Assembly (NCBI RefSeq): GCF_000745965.1
Contig: NZ_JQKI01000013.1
Coordinates: forward strand, 1-64,000
DNA from: Edaphobacter aggregans DSM 19364
GTDB lineage: Bacteria; Acidobacteriota; Terriglobia; Terriglobales; Acidobacteriaceae
Reading direction: 5' to 3'
DNA length: 64,000 bases
Position 1 is the stretch's first letter. Each line of letters begins with the position of its first letter. The notes beneath the pieces are model-generated. The model had not been told where the DNA came from, ran no database searches, and saw only the letters and a list, made by a program, of their open reading frames with translations. Below, one piece after another: positions 38,120 to 46,815 of this stretch. Both the position numbers and the translations under genes were made by a program.

Positions 38120-39790
38120 TCAGAATCGGTCCGACCGGTAGACACGAGCGCATGGCTGCCCTGTCGTGCAGAGGACCACCATCTCCGTAAGCCCCTCGGG
38201 ATGCGCCGCCACCGCCGCTGCTACCGGGTCGCCCGCAATCGCTACCACGTAAGCCGCATGTTGCGACGGTGCGCCCAGCGCGGCCTTCCAGCTGTCGTAG
38301 TCGGTCTCACTCAGCGTCTGCCGCAGCGGAATCCCGGCCTGCTGCAACGCGCCAATATGGTCGGAGTTATACATCAGGATCGGAGCCCCGGCGGGAAACG
38401 AGCGCAGCTCGTGCGCCAGCGACGTCTCGAACGCAACACGCGTCGTCGAGTTCACCATCGCCTCCTTCAGCACCAGAGGCACGCGGTACATCATCGCGAT
38501 CACGCTGATGGCAATCAGAAGCACCGCAACCGGCTGCATCAGCCGCGCGGCCAGAGGCTGCGATGCCGCCCACCTCTGCTGCAGCCACGACAGCGCGACA
38601 AAGGCGAAGATCGCAAACGCAGGCAGCAGCTCCATCCCATAGCGCGAGTTATAGTACGAATGCGGCCACACAGGCGGAATAAAGATAGGAATCGATCCGA
38701 ATGCAATCGAATAGATGTAGAACGGAAACGGAATCCAGAGCAGCGTAGCCGCAAGCTCCAGGCGCCGGCGAATCGCGAGCACCAATCCCGTCACCGCAAG
38801 CGCCATCACAGCGAATCCCGTCTCCCACGCCGCTGCATCAAGTTGCGCCGTACGCAGATAAAGCGCAGCAGCACCCAGAGGGTCATGCCACCCCGGATAG
38901 TGCCGAGAGCCCGGAGGCGAGGTCTTCTTCTCAATCATCGCCGCCGAGTACGGCCCGCGCACGAAGTCCAGCGGATCGTGAAAGAAGTGCTGATTGTAGG
39001 CCAGCCATGCGATCGGTCCCGCAACCGCTAGAACCGTAAAGACCGTGAACCCCACAGCGTTGCGACGACGCGCATCCTCTGACCGCAGGATCTGCCACGC
39101 CATCACACACCAAACCGCAGCGCCAAACACCCAGCCGTCATACCGCGTAAACACCGCCGCAAGAATCAGCAGCCCAAGAGCGACGAGTCTCCGGTTGATC
39201 GTGCCGGCACGCTGCGAGCTAACCGCAGCAACGCACTCCATCGTCATAAGCGTCGCCCAAATCACAATCGCCAGGAACAGCGGCTCGGTCATCGCCGTCG
39301 TCGACAAATACAGCAGGTTCGGATTCAGCCCATAGAAGGCCGCCGCCACAAGCGCCCACGTGGGCGGCATCATCCGGCGCGCCAACCGATAGAGCCCAGC
39401 GACGCTCAACACATAGCACAACAACGAAGGCCACGCCCCCGCCAGCCCGTTCTGCCACCACTCCATCTTCTGAACGAAGGGCAGCATCAGCAGATGCGGC
39501 AGCGGCAGCCACACGCCTCCCAGCTGAATGATCCCCGGGTTCCGCGAATCGAGGATGCGGCGCGCGATGCCGAGATGAGCTACGGCGTCGCCGTACAGCA
39601 GCAGATAACCACGCGAGACACACACAATGAGCGCAACAAACGCAAAGGCCACAGCAGCCAGCGCGACCGGCATTACCTCTTCGCGCTTCGCCGGACGGAC
39701 CTCGAAGCTTAGCGGAGCAAGCTCTCCCGAGACCTTGTCTCCGGGCGCGCCCGCACCACGGCCTCGCCGTCTACCCCCCCGTGTATTCAA
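38120..39790 (-). CDS. GT39-family (ArnT/PMT-like) membrane glycosyltransferase
   Basis: The 556-aa product has a charged N-terminus then about eleven hydrophobic helices. The first loop carries the family aspartate in LLYGDAVAHLGIARRIL, followed by GGVWLPLPHLLMLPFV and NPNLLYLSTTAMTEPL. GT39/PMT-fold enzymes move sugars from polyprenyl phosphates to proteins or lipids; donor and acceptor are unknown. Its start overlaps the end of the PfkB gene by 20 bases. Confidence 0.82.
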   Translation of the reverse strand: MNTRGGRRRGRGAGAPGDKVSGELAPLSFEVRPAKREEVMPVALAAVAFAFVALIVCVSRGYLLLYGDAVAHLGIARRILDSRNPGIIQLGGVWLPLPHLLMLPFVQKMEWWQNGLAGAWPSLLCYVLSVAGLYRLARRMMPPTWALVAAAFYGLNPNLLYLSTTAMTEPLFLAIVIWATLMTMECVAAVSSQRAGTINRRLVALGLLILAAVFTRYDGWVFGAAVWCVMAWQILRSEDARRRNAVGFTVFTVLAVAGPIAWLAYNQHFFHDPLDFVRGPYSAAMIEKKTSPPGSRHYPGWHDPLGAAALYLRTAQLDAAAWETGFAVMALAVTGLVLAIRRRLELAATLLWIPFPFYIYSIAFGSIPIFIPPVWPHSYYNSRYGMELLPAFAIFAFVALSWLQQRWAASQPLAARLMQPVAVLLIAISVIAMMYRVPLVLKEAMVNSTTRVAFETSLAHELRSFPAGAPILMYNSDHIGALQQAGIPLRQTLSETDYDSWKAALGAPSQHAAYVVAIAGDPVAAAVAAHPEGLTEMVVLCTTGQPCARVYRSDRF

Positions 39791-40715
39791 GGTGCGAAAT
39801 CTCCCGGAACAGCTTGAATCTCTGCTCGATCTCGTCTCGTGTCACCGATTGCAGACGCTCGGTTCCAAAGCGCTCCACCGCAAACGATCCCATCACGCCG
39901 CCATAGAACATCGCCGTGCGGAACGCCGCAGGCGTCAACTCCGCCTGCGAGGCAAGATACCCATAGAAGCCGCCAGCGAAGGAATCCCCCGCACCGGTCG
40001 GATCCACGACCTCAGACAGCGGCAGCGCCGGCGCGCGGAAGGGATGTAGCGCGCGGACACCGCCTGGAAACGAGCGCGCGCTGAAGAAGGCCGTCGCGCC
40101 GTACTCGCCATGCTTCACGACCAGTGTCTTCGGCCCCATTGCAAGTACCTTGTTGGCAGCCATCACCAGGTTGCGGTCGCCGGCCAGCATCCGAACCTCA
40201 CCGTCGTTGATCAGCAGAACATCCAACTCGCGAAGCACCTTCGCCAGGTTTGCCGCATGATCAGCAATCCAGTAGTTCATCGTGTCGCCGCACACCATGC
40301 GGACCTTCGTCATCTGGCTGCGCACACGCGCCTGCAGCACCGGGTCGATGTTCGCCAGAAACAGGTAGTCGCTGTCCTGATACGCCTCCGGAATCTTCGG
40401 CTCGAACGTCTGAAAGACATTCAGGTCAGTGCCCAGCGTCTGCGCCTCATTCAGGTTGCTGACGTACGAGCCCGACCAGTGAAAGCTCAGCCCATCGGCA
40501 CGCTCGATGCCACGCGTGTCAATCCCGCGCTTCGTGAAGACCGCCTCATGCTCGGCGGTAAAGTCCTTACCGACGACGGCGATGACGCGGACATCGGTGA
40601 AGTAGCTCGCCGCCAGCGCAAAGTGCGTCGCTGCGCCGCCCAGGCAGTGATCCACGGAACCGCTCGGGGTCTGGATGCTGTCGAACGCCACCGAACCTAC
40701 GACAAGAATGGACAT
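39771..40715 (-). CDS. PfkB-family sugar/nucleoside kinase
   Basis: The 314-aa product carries both PfkB signatures: the N-terminal LGGAATHFALAASYF and the C-terminal DPTGAGDSFAGGFYGYLA with the catalytic Asp. The Met at 40715 has AGAGGAG upstream; a TTG five codons earlier is weaker. It lies 95 bases downstream of mtnP, so a substrate from methylthioadenosine or nucleoside salvage (adenosine, a ribose derivative) is possible but not shown. Confidence 0.88.
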   Translation of the reverse strand: MSILVVGSVAFDSIQTPSGSVDHCLGGAATHFALAASYFTDVRVIAVVGKDFTAEHEAVFTKRGIDTRGIERADGLSFHWSGSYVSNLNEAQTLGTDLNVFQTFEPKIPEAYQDSDYLFLANIDPVLQARVRSQMTKVRMVCGDTMNYWIADHAANLAKVLRELDVLLINDGEVRMLAGDRNLVMAANKVLAMGPKTLVVKHGEYGATAFFSARSFPGGVRALHPFRAPALPLSEVVDPTGAGDSFAGGFYGYLASQAELTPAAFRTAMFYGGVMGSFAVERFGTERLQSVTRDEIEQRFKLFREISHLEYTGG

Positions 40716-40810
40716 GAACTCCTCTTTCAAAACTCCAGTTTTTTTGAACTCAGAACCTGACGACAGAAGTAGGCGAGGTCTGCCCTGCGCCTCCGCTCCC
40801 TACTTGTAGC

Positions 40811-41671
40811 CTAAAAGTATTTATCGAGCAAAAGGCCCAACTTCTGCCGTGTGTGCTCAGGAATTGCCTTGCGATCGGTCATAATCGCATACTTCAAAGC
40901 ATCGCCACACGTGCAGCTCTTCTCTGCCGACATCGCCGCAACCGCTGCCCGAACCACCTTCGCCGCGTTCGCCGAGTTCTGATGCATCACAGCGACGATC
41001 TGGTCGACCGTCACATCGTCGTGGCCCTCGCGCCAGCAATCATAGTCAGTCACCATCGCCATCGTCGCATAGCAGATCTCCGCCTCGCGAGCCAGCTTGG
41101 CCTCCTGCAGATTGGTCATCCCGATCACATCGGCACCCCAGCTGCGGTACAGATTCGACTCCGCGCGCGTCGAGAACTGCGGACCCTCCATGCACACATA
41201 AGTCCCGCCGCTCTTGCCCACCACCCCAACCGCATCGCACGCCTTCTGCAACGTCGCAGCCACCGCCGCGCACACCGGATTTCCGAAGGCCACATGGCCC
41301 ACGATGCCATCGCCAAAGAACGTCGCGTTACGCGCAAACGTGCGGTCGATAAACTGGTCCGGCATCACGAAATCCGTCGGCTTGTGCTCTTCCTTCAGCG
41401 ACCCCACCGCCGACACCGAAAGAATCCGCTCCACTCCAAGCATCTTCATCGCATAGATGTTCGCTCGGAAGTTCAGCTCGCTCGGCAGCAGACGGTGTCC
41501 GCGTCCATGACGCGCCAGAAACGCCACCCGCCGCCCCTCTAGCTCACCCAGCACCAGCGCGTCGGAAGGTTCTCCAAATGGTGTCGTCACCTTCTCTTCG
41601 CGTACATCCGTCAAGCCCGGCATCGCATACAAACCGCTCCCGCCAATGATTCCAATCTCAGCCTTCTTCAA
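40811..41671 (-). CDS. mtnP: S-methyl-5'-thioadenosine phosphorylase
   Basis: The 286-aa product matches the MTAP subgroup of purine phosphorylases: GIIGGSGLYAMPGL, FLARHGRGHRLLPSELNFRA, VSAVGSLKEE, YVCMEGPQFSTRAES and MTNLQEAKLAREAEICYA. It splits methylthioadenosine into adenine and methylthioribose-1-phosphate. It starts 37 bases after the metallopeptidase stop and is followed by a PfkB kinase. Confidence 0.93.
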   Translation of the reverse strand: MKKAEIGIIGGSGLYAMPGLTDVREEKVTTPFGEPSDALVLGELEGRRVAFLARHGRGHRLLPSELNFRANIYAMKMLGVERILSVSAVGSLKEEHKPTDFVMPDQFIDRTFARNATFFGDGIVGHVAFGNPVCAAVAATLQKACDAVGVVGKSGGTYVCMEGPQFSTRAESNLYRSWGADVIGMTNLQEAKLAREAEICYATMAMVTDYDCWREGHDDVTVDQIVAVMHQNSANAAKVVRAAVAAMSAEKSCTCGDALKYAIMTDRKAIPEHTRQKLGLLLDKYF

Positions 41672-41708
41672 ACGTCTGTCTCCTCCACCGGCTCAGAGCC
41701 GGGCACCC

Positions 41709-43265
41709 TCAGTGGGAATGTCCTTCAGAAGTATATCGTTCGAGCCCGCCGGCCCTGATCATCCCAAAGGAGCGCAGCATCTCCGCCATCCCTAGCGAAG
41801 GCTCACGGCCCTGCTCTGCAATGCGCACCGGCCCCTCGGCCTGAACGCTTGCGATCGAGTCCCTCAGCTTGCGCGCCAGCGGCAGACTGAACCCTTCGCT
41901 GACGAAGACGCTTGCGCCGGAGATCGAAAGCAGCACATCGCCCTCACTCGTCGTGAAGACCTGCTCGCCTCCGGCCTCGTCCCCCTGCCTGCGCGACACC
42001 TTCGAGTACTTCCGCGGAATCTGCGCAGAGTAGATGCGCAGAAACGTCTTCGCCGAATCAGCATTCTTCCATCGCGAGTAGTAGAACAGCGCCAGCGAAG
42101 CCGTCGACTCCTTCTCCGCAGGCGTCGCCGCCTTCCTCTGCGCCGCATAGTAGATGCCGCCATTCCAGTCCGGCGCCAGGCCCTGCGCGATCTCGCGGCC
42201 GCCAAACAACTCCGTCAGGATACGCACATCCAGCTCCCCCATCACCCCCAGGTCATAGGGCTCATACTCAGCGTCGATCAGCGGATGAATATCCGGCAGC
42301 CGCAGCACCGGCACAGGCACGTGCGCCATGTACGACTCCGGATGCAGAATCTCAAAGCTCGACGACGGCGGGTTCGCCAGCACCCCGGCAAACGCCGCCT
42401 CCTTGCCTGACTTGGTCAAAATCGCCTGCTCGAAGCCCAGCCCATCGCTGTAAGGAAACAGCAGCGACTCCTGCAGCAGCAGCGGAGCCCGCGCCAGCAC
42501 AGGCGATCCGCTTACATCGCCCACCGTATCCTTCAGCCGCTCCGCCAGCCCCGGCGGAGCATCGGCCAGCGTCTTGCCGGTCGGCCGTAGAGTGTAGTCG
42601 ATGAAGACCGCCATCGCCTGCCCCTCGGCCACAGCCTCGCGCGCCGTATCCGCCTCGTCCACCTGTAGATGCCGGTTGTCATCCTGCACATTGCGCGACG
42701 TGTCGTTCAGTCCTACCTCGGACCACTTCGTCAGCCCCACCTTCTGATCCTGCAACGCGTGCGTCAGCTCGTGCGCCAGCACAGGCTTCTGCTCGTCCGG
42801 CGCGATCCAGTCCAGCAGGTTCACCGTCTTCGTCTTGTTGTCGTAAAAGCCCGCGATCTGCTCCGTCAGCAGCGACAGCAGAAACGGTCGTAGATGAAAG
42901 TCCCGATCCAGCAGGCCGAACTTCTTCAGCACCAGCTCCGACCGCTCCATCCGCTTGGCGCTCTCGTCCTCATCAAACTTCTGCCTCAGATACTTCGTCA
43001 CCTCATCGCGCGAGATCAGCTTCCGCTTCACGCTGTGCACAATCGGCAGCTTCGTGTCCGCGCTGATGAAGCTCAATATCTCGTCGACCGAGCGAAACAG
43101 CTCCTTCGCCTGCTCCTTGGTCATCGGAGCCTGCGGCTTGTCCTTGTCCTTCGCCTGCGGTGCCGTCTGCGCACCTGCTGCCGAGCAGCTTGCCAGCAGA
43201 ATCAACCCCGCGGCCCACACCCTCGCCGCCCGCCCGAACCTTCCGTCATCCATCCGTCGCAGCAA
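41709..43265 (-). CDS. Exported zinc metallopeptidase-like protein
   Basis: The 518-aa product has a signal peptide (to about residue 32, AGAQ). A gluzincin-type zinc motif, PVLAHELTHALQDQ (His165, Glu166, His169), is followed by AREAVAEGQA with a plausible third ligand at Glu210 or Glu214. The rest matches no family I know by name. A TTG at 43265 has GAGAGG five bases before it; the ATG at 43253 is the alternative. It is first in a long minus-strand run that continues into mtnP. Confidence 0.72.
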   Translation of the reverse strand: MLRRMDDGRFGRAARVWAAGLILLASCSAAGAQTAPQAKDKDKPQAPMTKEQAKELFRSVDEILSFISADTKLPIVHSVKRKLISRDEVTKYLRQKFDEDESAKRMERSELVLKKFGLLDRDFHLRPFLLSLLTEQIAGFYDNKTKTVNLLDWIAPDEQKPVLAHELTHALQDQKVGLTKWSEVGLNDTSRNVQDDNRHLQVDEADTAREAVAEGQAMAVFIDYTLRPTGKTLADAPPGLAERLKDTVGDVSGSPVLARAPLLLQESLLFPYSDGLGFEQAILTKSGKEAAFAGVLANPPSSSFEILHPESYMAHVPVPVLRLPDIHPLIDAEYEPYDLGVMGELDVRILTELFGGREIAQGLAPDWNGGIYYAAQRKAATPAEKESTASLALFYYSRWKNADSAKTFLRIYSAQIPRKYSKVSRRQGDEAGGEQVFTTSEGDVLLSISGASVFVSEGFSLPLARKLRDSIASVQAEGPVRIAEQGREPSLGMAEMLRSFGMIRAGGLERYTSEGHSH

Positions 43266-43286
43266 CCTTGCCTCTCATTCCACCGC

Positions 43287-43292
43287 TATAAT
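43287..43292 (+). promoter_or_regulatory. Perfect -10 box before ygfZ
   Basis: TATAAT lies 45 bases before the ygfZ start, in the short divergent region between the metallopeptidase and ygfZ. No good -35 hexamer sits 16-18 bases upstream, so only the -10 is claimed. Confidence 0.4.
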
Positions 43293-43337
43293 CAAGTGTA
43301 CGCAGAGTTTCATCGCGCCGTCGCGCGAGTGACGCCT

Positions 43338-44408
43338 ATGACATCAGTCCCTACCTCCAACACGCCGCCCGCAGCCCACCCTGGCGTCGACGCCTCCAGC
43401 TCCAATCCGCAACTCGCAGTACTCCTCGAAGGCGCAGGCATCGCTTCGCTCGAGCAGACCGGCTGGATCCGCGTCACCGGCGAGGACCGCGTCCGCTGGC
43501 TCAACGGCATGGCCACCAACTCCGTTCAGGACCTCGCCCCCGGCGCCGGTGCCTACAACTTCTTCCTCAACGCGCAGGGCCGTATCCAGGCCGACGGCAC
43601 CATCCTTGCTACGCCCGAAGCTCTGCTCATCGAGACCGCCCGCCGCCAGGTCCCCTCGCTCATCCCCTACCTCGATCACTACATCATCATGGACGACGTC
43701 GAGCTGACCGACGTCACCGAGTCCCGCCACGGCCTCACCCTCATCGGCCCCAAAGCCTCTGCTCTGCTCCGTCAACTCAACCTCGCCACAGACGACGTCA
43801 AAGAGCTTCAGACCCGCACCCTCCCGTGGCAGTCCACAACGGTCACCCTCATCCACGCCTACAGCCCGCTCGTTCCCCGCTACGAGCTCTGGACCGACTC
43901 CCCCGCCGAGGCCGCCTCACTCCTCGAAGCCCTCCGCACCGCAGAAGCATCCTTCTGTGATCCCGCCTCGCTCGAGCAGCTCCGCCTCCTCGAAGGAACG
44001 CCGCTCTACGGCGCCGACATCCGCGACCGCGACCTCCCCCAGGAGACAAACCAGACCCGCGCCCTGCACTTCGCCAAGGGCTGCTACCTCGGCCAGGAGA
44101 TCGTCGAGCGCATCCGCTCGCGCGGCAGCGTCCACCGCACCTTCACGGCCTTCCGGCTCGAAGGCGCACTCCCCGCACCTGGCACGCCGCTCGAATCCGC
44201 AGGCAAGCAGGTCGGTGAGCTCACCAGCGTTGCCTCCATCCCGCTCGCCGACACCACGCTCCAGTTCGCCCTCGGCTACCTACGCCGCGAGGTGCTCGAC
44301 CGCCACGACCCGCTCCAGTACTCCGGCGGCATCGCTGTCCCGGCACCATCACCCTCCGCCGAAGCCCAGGCTGCAACCTCCGCATCTGATTCCTCTGAGA
44401 GACCCTGA
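43338..44408 (+). CDS. ygfZ: Folate-binding YgfZ/GcvT-like protein for iron-sulfur maintenance
   Basis: The 356-aa product has the YgfZ signature KGCYLGQEIVERIRSRG (K-G-C-Y-x-G-Q-E) and a GcvT-like fold (ITGEDRVRWLNGMATNSV-like start, FFLNAQGRIQADG). YgfZ uses folate in the repair or assembly of certain iron-sulfur proteins. The frame continues upstream to 42894, but that part is antisense to the metallopeptidase, so the Met at 43338 is used. It heads a tight four-gene operon. Confidence 0.88.
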   Translation: MTSVPTSNTPPAAHPGVDASSSNPQLAVLLEGAGIASLEQTGWIRVTGEDRVRWLNGMATNSVQDLAPGAGAYNFFLNAQGRIQADGTILATPEALLIETARRQVPSLIPYLDHYIIMDDVELTDVTESRHGLTLIGPKASALLRQLNLATDDVKELQTRTLPWQSTTVTLIHAYSPLVPRYELWTDSPAEAASLLEALRTAEASFCDPASLEQLRLLEGTPLYGADIRDRDLPQETNQTRALHFAKGCYLGQEIVERIRSRGSVHRTFTAFRLEGALPAPGTPLESAGKQVGELTSVASIPLADTTLQFALGYLRREVLDRHDPLQYSGGIAVPAPSPSAEAQAATSASDSSERP

Positions 44409-44410
44409 TC

Positions 44411-45016
44411 ATGCCCGAACAGAACAAGCCCTTCGTCATCACCGATCGCCGCAAGTTCACCCTCGACGGCGAGCCCCGCCCTGACGCCGCCCCCTCCTCC
44501 GAGCGCGACGAGCACCAGACCACGGCAGCACAGCCCGCGGCCCCCGTCGAGCCTCCCCCGCCAGCACCCGAGCCCGAGACCGCACACGAGGAGAACCTCC
44601 CTCCGGCGCCGACAGCCGAGCAGGCCGAACAGGCCAACAACGCCTACCAGGCGACCTCCGACCGCCTCGACACCGCCATCCGTGCGTCGAACCCCGGTGC
44701 AGACCATCCGCCGGCCATGAACTTCGAGACTCTCATCCAGTCCGTCTACATGAGCACTCTCATGCAGCTCGGCGGAGCAGCGCAGGAGGGACAGCCGCCG
44801 CAGGTCGACATCCTGGGCGCACGCCAGAGCATCGACATGCTCGGCATCCTCGCCGAAAAGACCAAAGGCAACCTCACCCCCTCGGAGCAGCGCCTTCTCG
44901 ACAGCGCACTGTTCGAGCTGCGCATGGCCTTCCTCGAGATCACCCAGGCACTCGCACGCTCCGCAGCCGCCAAATCTCCCAACCCCACCCCAGGCAAGCC
45001 GAGCATCGTCCGCTGA
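44411..45016 (+). CDS. DUF1844 protein with a proline-rich N-terminal tail
   Basis: The 201-aa product has a disordered Pro/Glu/Ala N-terminal half. The C-terminal DUF1844 domain starts at NFETLIQSVYMSTLMQLGG and includes ARQSIDMLGILAEKTKGNLT and LLDSALFELRMAFLEI. Function is unknown. It starts two bases after ygfZ and four before the MBL gene, so it is co-transcribed with both. Confidence 0.82.
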   Translation: MPEQNKPFVITDRRKFTLDGEPRPDAAPSSERDEHQTTAAQPAAPVEPPPPAPEPETAHEENLPPAPTAEQAEQANNAYQATSDRLDTAIRASNPGADHPPAMNFETLIQSVYMSTLMQLGGAAQEGQPPQVDILGARQSIDMLGILAEKTKGNLTPSEQRLLDSALFELRMAFLEITQALARSAAAKSPNPTPGKPSIVR

Positions 45017-45019
45017 TCG

Positions 45020-45823
45020 ATGGAGGCGACTCTCACCTTCCTCGGCACAGGCACATCGATGGGAGTGCCCACGCTCGGCTGCAACTGCGCCGTCTGCGCC
45101 TCAGCCGTCTCACCTGAAGGCGACCCGCGCAACCGCCGAACGCGCACCTCGCTGCGCCTCACCTACAACAACCGCATCGTCCTCGTCGACACCGGCCAGG
45201 ACTTCCACGCCCAGGCCGTCCGCGAGAATATCCGCCACATTGATGCCGTTCTCTACACCCACGGGCACGCCGACCACGTCCTCGGCTTCGACGACCTGCG
45301 CCCCATCACATTCCAGCTCCCCGGCGGCCTTCCCATCTACGCCGACGCCGAGACCATCGCCACGCTCCATCGCATCTTCGACTACACCTTCCGCACCGAC
45401 AACCGCTACCCCACCAGCGCCCGCGTGCAGATTCACCCCATCGATGAGTCCACCCCCGGAGCCGGCTTCGATCTCTTCGGCGCCTGCTTCCAGCGCATCC
45501 CCGTCATTCACGGCGGGCAGCGCATCACCGGCTACCGCTTCGGCTCAGCCGCCTACCTCACTGACATGAGCGACATCCCTCCCGAAAGCATCCCTCTGCT
45601 CCAGGACCTCGACATCCTCATCCTCGACGCTCTGCGCCGTCAGCCCCACCCCAGCCACTCCCATCTCGAGCGCTCGCTCGACTACGTCGAGAAGCTCAAG
45701 CCAAAGCGCGCCTTCTTCACCCACATCAGCCACGACCTCGACCACGCCGCAACCGAGGCCGAGCTGCCTCCCCACGTCCGGCTCGCCTACGACGGCCTCC
45801 AGCTCACCTTCGAGATCGCCTGA
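45020..45823 (+). CDS. MBL-fold metallohydrolase (PhnP/RNase Z-like)
   Basis: The 267-aa product has the metallo-beta-lactamase motif THGHADH (H-x-H-x-D-H, about 74-80), LGTGTSMGVPTLGCNCAVC at the N-terminus with paired cysteines, and later HGGQRITGYRFG and FFTHISHDL. The closest relatives by pattern are PhnP-type phosphodiesterases, but no phosphonate gene is present. The last base of its stop is the first base of the ribF ATG. Confidence 0.88.
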   Translation: MEATLTFLGTGTSMGVPTLGCNCAVCASAVSPEGDPRNRRTRTSLRLTYNNRIVLVDTGQDFHAQAVRENIRHIDAVLYTHGHADHVLGFDDLRPITFQLPGGLPIYADAETIATLHRIFDYTFRTDNRYPTSARVQIHPIDESTPGAGFDLFGACFQRIPVIHGGQRITGYRFGSAAYLTDMSDIPPESIPLLQDLDILILDALRRQPHPSHSHLERSLDYVEKLKPKRAFFTHISHDLDHAATEAELPPHVRLAYDGLQLTFEIA

Positions 45824-46815
45824 TGCAGATCTACCGCTCCCTCTCCGAACTCCCTACCCCCTTCGGCCCCACCGTAGCCACCATCGGCAACTTCGACGGC
45901 GTGCATCGCGGCCACCAACTCGTCATCGGAAAGGTCATCCGTCGCGCGCGCGAACTCAACGCCCGCTCTCTCGCCATCACCTTCGATCCCCACCCCGTCC
46001 GCCTGCTCCGTCCAGACGCCAGCCTTCCCCTGATCACACCGCTCCCCGAAAAGCTCGAGCTCCTCGCCGCCACCGGCATCGATGCCACACTCGTCCTCCC
46101 CTTCACACCCGAGCTCTCCCACACCACCGCGCGCGACTTCGCCACCCGCATCCTTCGCGACAAGCTAGGCGTCATCGAGTTGCACGAGGGCGAAAACTTC
46201 CGCTTCGGCTATCAGGCCGAAGGCGGCATCGACACTCTCACAACCCTCGGCCACGAGCTCGGCTTCCACGTCTCCGCCTATGCTCCATGCGTCATCCGCG
46301 GGGCAGCCGTCTCCTCCAGTCGCATCCGCCAGCTAATCTCAGACGGCGACGTCCGCCACGCCCGCGCGCTCCTCGGCCGCCCCTTCGCCATCCTCAGCAG
46401 TCCAGCGCCGGGCCGCGGATACGGAACCCGCTACACCGTCCCCACTATCAACCTCGCGCCTTACACAGAGGTCGTCCCGGCCATCGGCGTCTACATCACC
46501 ACACTCACCATCGCCGGCGAGACCTTCGAAGCCGTCACCAACGTCGGCAACCGCCCCACCTTCGGCGCCGACTCCTTCACCATCGAATCCCACCTGCTCA
46601 ACTTCCACTCCATCGAGCTCACCCAAAGCACCCCCCTCACTCTCGCCTTCCTTCAGAGGCTGCGCAACGAGATTCGCTGGCCATCGCCCGATGCGCTCCG
46701 CGAGCAGATCGGCCGCGACGTCAGTCGCGCCCAACGCTACTTCACTCTGTGCCGCTTGCTGACCTCGCCACCGCAGGCTTCGAGCTCCCTCCGCCCGGCG
46801 CCTTCGCCCCGGTAG
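45823..46815 (+). CDS. ribF: Bifunctional riboflavin kinase/FAD synthetase
   Basis: The 330-aa product has an N-terminal FMN adenylyltransferase domain (TIGNFDGVHRGHQ, TFDPHPVRLL, GENFRFGYQAEG, SSSRIRQLISDGDV) and a C-terminal riboflavin kinase domain (GRGYGTRYTVPTINL, GVYITTLTI, NVGNRPTFG, ESHLLNF). It makes FMN and FAD. The last 25 codons overlap convergently with the penicillin-binding-protein gene. Confidence 0.95.
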   Translation: MQIYRSLSELPTPFGPTVATIGNFDGVHRGHQLVIGKVIRRARELNARSLAITFDPHPVRLLRPDASLPLITPLPEKLELLAATGIDATLVLPFTPELSHTTARDFATRILRDKLGVIELHEGENFRFGYQAEGGIDTLTTLGHELGFHVSAYAPCVIRGAAVSSSRIRQLISDGDVRHARALLGRPFAILSSPAPGRGYGTRYTVPTINLAPYTEVVPAIGVYITTLTIAGETFEAVTNVGNRPTFGADSFTIESHLLNFHSIELTQSTPLTLAFLQRLRNEIRWPSPDALREQIGRDVSRAQRYFTLCRLLTSPPQASSSLRPAPSPR

